From Chryseobacterium sp. KLBC 52 (GTDB lineage Bacteria; Bacteroidota; Bacteroidia; Flavobacteriales; Weeksellaceae): a DNA stretch of 64,000 nucleotides. Position numbers and translations under genes: made by a program. The DNA lies in the NCBI RefSeq assembly GCF_003347605.1, contig NZ_QDFZ01000005.1, positions 214,996-278,995 of the forward strand, written 5' to 3'. Under the pieces are notes generated by a model, which was not told the origin of the DNA, did not search any database, and was given only the letters and a program-made list of their open reading frames with translations. This document shows positions 59,495 to 64,000 of this stretch, piece by piece (the stretch's first letter is position 1; every line of letters starts with the position of its first letter).

Positions 59495-59511
59495 TGATAT
59501 AAGTATGTCAG

Positions 59512-59542
59512 CAAAAATACAAAATTTGATCCCGTTATCAAT
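59512..59542 (-). promoter_or_regulatory. Promoter of the XRE/S24 regulator gene
   Basis: On the minus strand TATTTTTG (59512-59519) fits TAnnTTTG, and ATTG (59539-59542) is a near-match TTTG, spaced 19 bases. The -7 box is 17 bases from the start codon. Confidence 0.5.
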
Positions 59543-59944
59543 AAACAGAAAGATTTTTACTACCGGAAGAACACAAATTTTAGCTTTCTTTTTTCCATTT
59601 TCCTGAAAATGACTCCACGGGAGTGTTTCAAATGATCAGTTTTTCCTTACCAAAAGCTTATTTACAGGTTCAATGACACAGCTTCTATTAATATTGAAAA
59701 ATAAACATCAATAAAGAGTATTTAATGCAAAAATAATAACTCTAAATTCCACAAATTGAGTTATTATTTTTAACTTTTAGAAAATCAATCACATATAAGT
59801 GAAAACAATATTTTTATTAAAACACAATCATATTAATGAAATATTAAATAATAAAAACATATAATTAATTTATTGAAAATAATTTGTAATAATGAACTTA
59901 TTATTCATATATTCGTGATGTAATAATCATATAAAATTATAGTT
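59543..59944. other. AT-rich intergenic region before the bacteriocin-like peptide gene
   Basis: This 402-base stretch (over 70% AT by eye) separates divergent genes. It contains the promoter of the peptide gene near its end and no ORF I can support; the strongly AT-rich composition could reflect H-NS-like silencing or acquired DNA, but that is guesswork. Confidence 0.4.
59883..59915 (+). promoter_or_regulatory. Promoter of the bacteriocin-like peptide gene
   Basis: TTTG (59883-59886) and TATATTCG (59908-59915) are spaced 21 bases. The -7 box differs from TAnnTTTG at one position. The ATG is at 59945. Confidence 0.55.
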
Positions 59945-60229
59945 ATGAAAAACTTAAAAAAATTGGACAGAAACGAATTAAAAGCTATTTCAGGTAATGG
60001 ATTACTAGATCCAATCGGCGGTCTTCTAGGTGGACTAGGAGGCGTAGTAGGTGGAGTAGTAGGCGGTGTAGGTACTATCGTTGGTGGTGTAGTTACTGGC
60101 GTAGGATCTACAGTAGGTGGAGTAGTTGGCGGTGTAAGCACTGTTGTAACTAACGCTTTATGCCAGACACAATGTGTTGTGAATGGGGTAATCCACATCA
60201 AATTACTTGAGTGCGGATCAACTTGCTAG
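59945..60229 (+). CDS. Glycine-rich bacteriocin-like peptide with a leader
   Basis: A 94-residue protein of unknown activity. The leader MKNLKKLDRNELKAISGN has the charged, MK-L-K-L-R-LK-I-G pattern seen in bacteriocin-like precursors of Flavobacteria. The cleavage site carries G-N rather than G-G. The mature part is dominated by GG-V-V-G repeats in a hydrophobic glycine-rich array (about 24-70; GGLLGGLGGVVGGVVGGVG). It ends in a Cys-rich tail: CQTQC and LLECGSTC, four cysteines. Membrane-active or amyloid-like behaviour is plausible. No exporter or immunity gene is nearby. Confidence 0.68.
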   Translation: MKNLKKLDRNELKAISGNGLLDPIGGLLGGLGGVVGGVVGGVGTIVGGVVTGVGSTVGGVVGGVSTVVTNALCQTQCVVNGVIHIKLLECGSTC

Positions 60230-60256
60230 TCAGCAAGCATTACATGTAAAAAACAG

Positions 60257-60285
60257 ACCGCTCTTTTCAGGGCGGTTTTTATTTT
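60257..60285 (+). terminator. Terminator of the bacteriocin-like peptide gene
   Basis: ACCGCTC (60257-60263) pairs with GGGCGGT (60270-60276), 7 bp with one G-U, loop 6, then a T-rich run. Confidence 0.75.
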
Positions 60286-60389
60286 TAAGATCATCAAGAG
60301 ATATGCATATGAAAGGTCGCCCTTTATTTTTTTGGCGAACAGCTCAATTATTGCTCAGGCAAAATGAGACCAATAGTTTGAAAATCGTA

Positions 60390-61085
60390 TCAGTCAATTA
60401 ACTTGAAGCCAACCCCTCTGATATTTAATATTTCTACTGTCGGATCAAGAGCCAGGTATTTACGCAGTCGTGTTATATAGACATCCATGCTTCGTGCCGC
60501 AAAAATATTATCATCACCCCATAGTTTAAGCAAGGCTGTTTTACGTTCCAGTACCTGATTTTTGTTAATAAGCAGCAGATGTAATAATTCGGCTTCTCTC
60601 TGGGATAAATCAATTGTAATGTTTCCCAGGACAATTTCAAGTTTTTTAAAATCAAAATGAAACTTACCAATTGTGTTATCCACTAAGTTGGCTGTATTAG
60701 TTTCCCCTTGATTTACCGAACATCTTCTTATTAATTTTTTTATTCTTAACATAAGCTCTTCCATCCCAAAGGGTTTTTTCATATAATCATCTGCCCCAAT
60801 TTCCAATCCCTTTATAACATCAGCAGTTTGTGATTTAGCTGTTAAAAAAATAATAGGAACCAGATCATCTATTTTCCTGATATCTTCAACCAAAGAATAA
60901 CCATCCTTTCGGGGCATCATAACATCCACTACACAAATATCGGGCTGTCTATTTTTAAATTTTGTCCAGCCTTCTACACCGTCGCCTGCAATGTCTATTT
61001 CGAAACCATTCATTTCTAAAGTTTCTTTGATGATCATTGCTAACATAGCTTCGTCTTCTACTAATAAAACTTTTATTGTATTCAT
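60390..61085 (-). CDS. OmpR/PhoB-family response regulator
   Basis: A 231-residue transcription factor. Receiver domain about 1-120 with E10-D11 and phospho-acceptor D54 (CVVDVMMP). The OmpR-type winged-helix DNA-binding domain spans about 130-229 (LSQREAELLHLLLINKNQVLERK, MDVYITRLRKYLALDP). Its start overlaps the kinase gene stop by 4 bases, so it is translationally coupled as second gene of the kinase-regulator operon. It resembles RprY-type regulators of Bacteroidetes. The direct repeats at 62492-62527 are a likely autoregulatory site. Confidence 0.92.
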   Translation of the reverse strand: MNTIKVLLVEDEAMLAMIIKETLEMNGFEIDIAGDGVEGWTKFKNRQPDICVVDVMMPRKDGYSLVEDIRKIDDLVPIIFLTAKSQTADVIKGLEIGADDYMKKPFGMEELMLRIKKLIRRCSVNQGETNTANLVDNTIGKFHFDFKKLEIVLGNITIDLSQREAELLHLLLINKNQVLERKTALLKLWGDDNIFAARSMDVYITRLRKYLALDPTVEILNIRGVGFKLID

Positions 61086-62398
61086 ATATGTGGAAATTTT
61101 ATAATAAAAGTGGTTCCCAAATTTAATTTGCTTTTAACGGTAATTTCTCCATTTAATGTATTCACAAGCTCCTTTACAAAATTCAAACCCAATCCATAAC
61201 CTTTTACATCATGGAGATCTCCTGTAGGAACCCTGAAAAATTTATCAAATATATAAGGAAGGTATTCGGAATTAATACCTTTACCGTAATCCTCAACTAA
61301 AAACTGAATTCCATTTTTAGCTGGAGAAACTTCCAAAAGAATATCTTCCGTAGTACCTGCATATTTTACCGCGTTATCCAACAAATTAGAAAGTACCGTA
61401 TCAATAATATAGGGATCAGTGTAAAAACTGTCCTCTTTTAGTGTATTGATATATTTTATTTTGATGTCTTCGTTAATAGTAAATCTATTGACAATGGTTA
61501 GAATTAAATCATTTAAGTGAACTTCAACAAGGTTGGCAGAACTTGAACGATCACTGTATTTCACAATATCCAGTATCCTGTCTACATTTTGATCAAGCTT
61601 GTTCAGAATATCATTATTGAGAGTAAGGTATTTTTTTGCCTTGTCCACATCATTAATTGCATTAAAGTTTAACAAGGCCTCATTTGATGATTTTAGTACG
61701 CATATCGGAGTCCGGAGCTCATGGGTCATATTGTTGATAAAGTCGTTTTTAACATCATCCAGTTTAGATTGTCTTTTTATAGTAAGAGCCATAAAATAAA
61801 GGCTTCCCCCAGATAAAACAATAAGAGCCATTGAAATTAATAAAGGAATTAAGTTGTGTTTAAACAGATACCCATCTAAATTTTTAACTTGAATTTTAAT
61901 AAACAAATCTTTTTTGGAAAATGGAACGGGTACATAGTAAGTTTCTTTCAGGGGTGTTTGATTATTGCTAAAAGTAAGATCAAAATCGAGAGGAATATTG
62001 TTTTTAGCCAACTCTTGTTTCAATATCTTTTTTAAATCCTTTAAATCAATTGATTTATTTGATGAAATAAGTTGAGACAAAATTTTCTTCACATTATCTA
62101 ATTGATTTTCGGGTATTTGTATATCTTGCATTATTGAAAAATTCTTCTTACTTCCCCGAACAGGATATTTTTTCGTAACATAATATAGAAAAGAATCATC
62201 ATCTTTTATTACCGGCAATGTATCAAATTGCTTTAATTCATAAATGTCAATACTTTTCTTCAATATATTCTCAATATTGTTTTTTACATTTTCTTCTGTT
62301 GTTTTATATGAATTATAGACCCAGTATAGTTGGAAAACCAAAATAGAGGTGGCTGTAATTGAAACAATTAAAAATACTTTTCTAAATTTTTTTTTCAC
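61082..62398 (-). CDS. Membrane sensor histidine kinase
   Basis: A 438-residue kinase. TM1 is about 7-29 and TM2 about 183-205; the segment between them (30-182) is the sensory periplasmic domain, with no named family recognised. HisKA has H226 (NMTHELRTP). The HATPase domain (about 335-438) carries N-box LSNLLDNAVKYA, DYGKGINSEYLP and a GYGLGLNFVKELV G-box. It is the first gene of the operon with the OmpR-type regulator. It resembles RprX-type kinases of Bacteroidetes. The signal is unknown, but the divergent dsbD gene hints at envelope thiol/oxidative stress. Confidence 0.92.
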   Translation of the reverse strand: MKKKFRKVFLIVSITATSILVFQLYWVYNSYKTTEENVKNNIENILKKSIDIYELKQFDTLPVIKDDDSFLYYVTKKYPVRGSKKNFSIMQDIQIPENQLDNVKKILSQLISSNKSIDLKDLKKILKQELAKNNIPLDFDLTFSNNQTPLKETYYVPVPFSKKDLFIKIQVKNLDGYLFKHNLIPLLISMALIVLSGGSLYFMALTIKRQSKLDDVKNDFINNMTHELRTPICVLKSSNEALLNFNAINDVDKAKKYLTLNNDILNKLDQNVDRILDIVKYSDRSSSANLVEVHLNDLILTIVNRFTINEDIKIKYINTLKEDSFYTDPYIIDTVLSNLLDNAVKYAGTTEDILLEVSPAKNGIQFLVEDYGKGINSEYLPYIFDKFFRVPTGDLHDVKGYGLGLNFVKELVNTLNGEITVKSKLNLGTTFIIKFPHI

Positions 62399-62455
62399 TT
62401 TTTATTCTGCAATTAAGGTTAGAGTAAGAAAGTTTGTCAACATGTTTTTGTATCA

Positions 62456-62463
62456 CAAATGTA
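62456..62463 (-). promoter_or_regulatory. -7 element for the sensor kinase operon
   Basis: TACATTTG on the minus strand fits TAnnTTTG and is 58 bases before the ATG at 62398. There is no good -33 box; the TTAA direct repeats lie about 30-70 bases upstream. Confidence 0.5.
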
Positions 62464-62491
62464 CAATTTATTTACCCTTTGATTTACAGTG

Positions 62492-62527
62492 GTTAACACT
62501 AGTTAACACTAGTTAAATATCGATTAA
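62492..62527. promoter_or_regulatory. TTAA direct repeats between the two-component operon and dsbD
   Basis: GTTAACACTA occurs twice in tandem (62492-62511), followed by GTTAAATATC and GATTAAC. The TTAA words begin at 62493, 62503, 62513 and 62524, that is, spaced 10, 10 and 11 bases, one helical turn. OmpR/PhoB-type dimers bind such spaced direct repeats, so this is the likely binding site of the adjacent regulator. Confidence 0.65.
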
Positions 62528-62550
62528 CAATTTTACTGATAAAGTGTATT

Positions 62551-62558
62551 TAAGTTTG
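62551..62558 (+). promoter_or_regulatory. -7 element of dsbD
   Basis: TAAGTTTG matches TAnnTTTG and is 31 bases before the dsbD ATG. The -33 position has no TTTG and instead abuts the last TTAA repeat, as expected for an activator-dependent promoter. Confidence 0.55.
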
Positions 62559-62588
62559 TATTGTAATTAATCAAAAATAAGTCTTGAA

Positions 62589-64000
62589 ATGAAATTTAGA
62601 AATTGTTTTTTATTAATTCTGCTATTTTTAACAATAGGAATTAATGCACAGATAAAAAATCCTGTAAAGTTTAAATTCACCATCAACGACCTGGGGAATA
62701 ATCAATACGAAGCGGTATTGAATGCTACTATGGAAAGCGGATGGCACATTTACTCTAAAGATCTACCGGAAGATACCGGAATTCCGACCGAGTATAAAGT
62801 AACAGGAAAGAATATCGAGTTGATCGGAAAATTTACCGAAGTAGGTAAAAAGCATGAAGAATTTTCTGAAGCGTTTGGAGGAACAATTGTTTTCTACTCC
62901 AATTCTGCAGGATTTAAGCAGAAATTTAAATTAAAAGATCCGACAAAACCCGCAGATGTCACTTCTGAGATTACGTATCAGACCTGTGACGACAGAGTTT
63001 GTCTCGCTCCCAATACTTTAGAATTCAATCAAAAAGTTACGCCAAAAGGAGTAACGGAAGAGGCTACGACCGAGGAAACTGCAGGTCCTGCAAAAGACTC
63101 TGTAAAAATAACGGAGACGGTAACTGAAAATCCTGCAAAAACAGAAGCTACGATCACAGAAACTTCAAAACTGGATCCCAAGCAGCTGAAAATTGAAAGT
63201 ATTAATTTCAAAAAACCATTGACGGATTGTGGTACCGCCTCTACCAAGGTGGATGAAAATTACTGGACGTATCTATTCTTAGGATTTATCGGAGGATTAA
63301 TTGCTTTGCTTACGCCATGCGTTTTCCCGATGATTCCACTTACCGTTTCATTCTTTACAAAAGGAAGTAAGGACAAAGCAAAAGGGAAAAGGGATGCTCT
63401 TATTTATGGGTTTTTCATTCTTCTTATCTTCGTTTTACTAAGTATTCCTTTCCATATTATTGATGGAATCGCCGGAAATATCTTCAACGAGATTTCGACC
63501 AGTGTATGGCTGAATATTGCGTTCTTTATCATATTCATCTTCTTTGCCGGAAGTTTCTTCGGGTATTATGATATTACTTTACCAAGTTCTATTGCCAACA
63601 AATCTTCCAAAGCAGAAGAGGCAGGAGGAATTATCGGTATTTTCTTTATGGCATTGACCCTGGTAATTGTTTCTTTCTCATGTACAGGACCTATTTTAGG
63701 AAGTTTACTGGGAAGCGCAGTAACAGGTTCATCCAACGTTCCGATGCTGTTGACTTTTGCGTTGGCAGGATTCGGGCTGGCATGGGCAATTATTTTTGGA
63801 TTGCTGGCATTATTCCCGCAGGCATTACAAAGTCTTCCGAAATCCGGAGGATGGATGAATACGGTAAAAGTTGTTTTAGGATTCGTAGAACTGGCATTAG
63901 CATTGAAATTCTTGTCTAAAGCAGATCTTGTATCCAAAACATTCTTCTTAAAAAGAGAACTTTTCATTGCGATCTGGATTATTATCGCCTTAGGATTAGC
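62589..64000 (+). CDS. dsbD: Thiol:disulfide interchange protein DsbD, truncated by the window end
   Basis: The frame is open from ATG 62589 to the window end (470 codons) and continues beyond. A signal peptide (1-20; ending INAQ) precedes the N-terminal DsbD-alpha-like immunoglobulin domain (about 21-150), which includes TYQTCDDRVCL with a CxxxxxC pair. A Glu/Thr-rich linker leads to the membrane core (about 225 onwards) with the conserved cysteines in LIALLTPCVFPMIP and VSFSCTGPILGS. The C-terminal thioredoxin-like domain is beyond the window. It passes electrons from cytosolic thioredoxin to the envelope. Confidence 0.9.
   Translation, partial: MKFRNCFLLILLFLTIGINAQIKNPVKFKFTINDLGNNQYEAVLNATMESGWHIYSKDLPEDTGIPTEYKVTGKNIELIGKFTEVGKKHEEFSEAFGGTIVFYSNSAGFKQKFKLKDPTKPADVTSEITYQTCDDRVCLAPNTLEFNQKVTPKGVTEEATTEETAGPAKDSVKITETVTENPAKTEATITETSKLDPKQLKIESINFKKPLTDCGTASTKVDENYWTYLFLGFIGGLIALLTPCVFPMIPLTVSFFTKGSKDKAKGKRDALIYGFFILLIFVLLSIPFHIIDGIAGNIFNEISTSVWLNIAFFIIFIFFAGSFFGYYDITLPSSIANKSSKAEEAGGIIGIFFMALTLVIVSFSCTGPILGSLLGSAVTGSSNVPMLLTFALAGFGLAWAIIFGLLALFPQALQSLPKSGGWMNTVKVVLGFVELALALKFLSKADLVSKTFFLKRELFIAIWIIIALGL

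Noticed and set aside
59543..59944. Prophage or integration site near the XRE/S24 regulator
   Set aside because: No integrase, attachment repeats, tRNA or phage structural gene is visible on either side. The S24 regulator alone does not support a prophage.
60207..60401. Plus-strand ORF overlapping the bacteriocin-like gene end
   Set aside because: It overlaps the terminator hairpin (60257-60285) and has no start-region features, so it is not a gene.

Overview
The window is AT-rich DNA that reads as a member of the Flavobacteriia, most likely Chryseobacterium or a close relative. The supporting signs are a type IX secretion C-terminal domain, Flavobacterial-type promoters (TAnnTTTG at -7 with TTTG or a one-base variant at -33), an absence of Shine-Dalgarno sequences, a TonB-dependent receptor with a carboxypeptidase-regulatory-like domain, and bacteriocin-like peptides with an MKxLKKLxRxxLKxIxG leader. 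No rRNA, tRNA, CRISPR array, complete insertion sequence or prophage was seen. Strand usage changes often, as in a chromosomal core/accessory mosaic.

Layout. 1-1590: end of a thioredoxin-like protein, a guanidinium-type SMR exporter and a 3-methyladenine DNA glycosylase. 1880-5459: two proline-specific peptidases (DPP IV and aminopeptidase P) on the minus strand. 5647-11303: an AraC regulator and a complete four-gene trans-4-hydroxy-L-proline catabolic operon, followed by a secreted M43 metalloprotease (11368-13515). Together these suggest use of collagen-like or proline-rich protein. 14745-29046: an Rrf2 regulator and the whole assimilatory sulfate reduction and cysteine operon (APS reductase, CysD, CysN, serine acetyltransferase, cysteine synthase, SUMT, sulfite reductase flavoprotein and hemoprotein). 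It continues through a 27-codon ORF ending in Met-Cys-Met-Cys-Cys, a TonB receptor and a fusion of a siroheme-synthase domain to a TSUP anion permease.

29506-34143: AraC regulators with an NAD(P)-binding protein, a DoxX protein and a PuuE-like polysaccharide deacetylase. 34194-37711: a NUDIX protein followed by a small Cys-rich leader peptide gene, and three poorly characterised proteins. 37776-41270: a zinc-homeostasis block (Zur-like Fur protein, MerC-domain protein, CobW/ZNG GTPase, Tat-exported alkaline phosphatase) with GCAAC-N3-GTTGC palindromes that look like Zur boxes. 41487-47243: a pyruvoyl decarboxylase, a decayed ABC-2 permease, an ECF sigma/anti-sigma pair, a fasciclin protein and two ferritin-like proteins.

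47650-57668 is the most unusual block. It encodes a 1302-residue hybrid histidine kinase with two receivers and an Hpt domain, a stand-alone receiver, a membrane-anchored HEAT-repeat protein, an 1145-residue fusion of a family 2 glycosyltransferase with an LtaS-like phosphoglycerol transferase/sulfatase, and a convergent YaiO-type TPR/beta-barrel protein. I infer a signal-controlled system that makes, decorates and exports an envelope polysaccharide. The window ends with exonuclease III, an S24-type XRE regulator, a glycine-rich bacteriocin-like peptide, an OmpR-type two-component system and a divergent, truncated dsbD. The last two share an intergenic region carrying spaced TTAA direct repeats.
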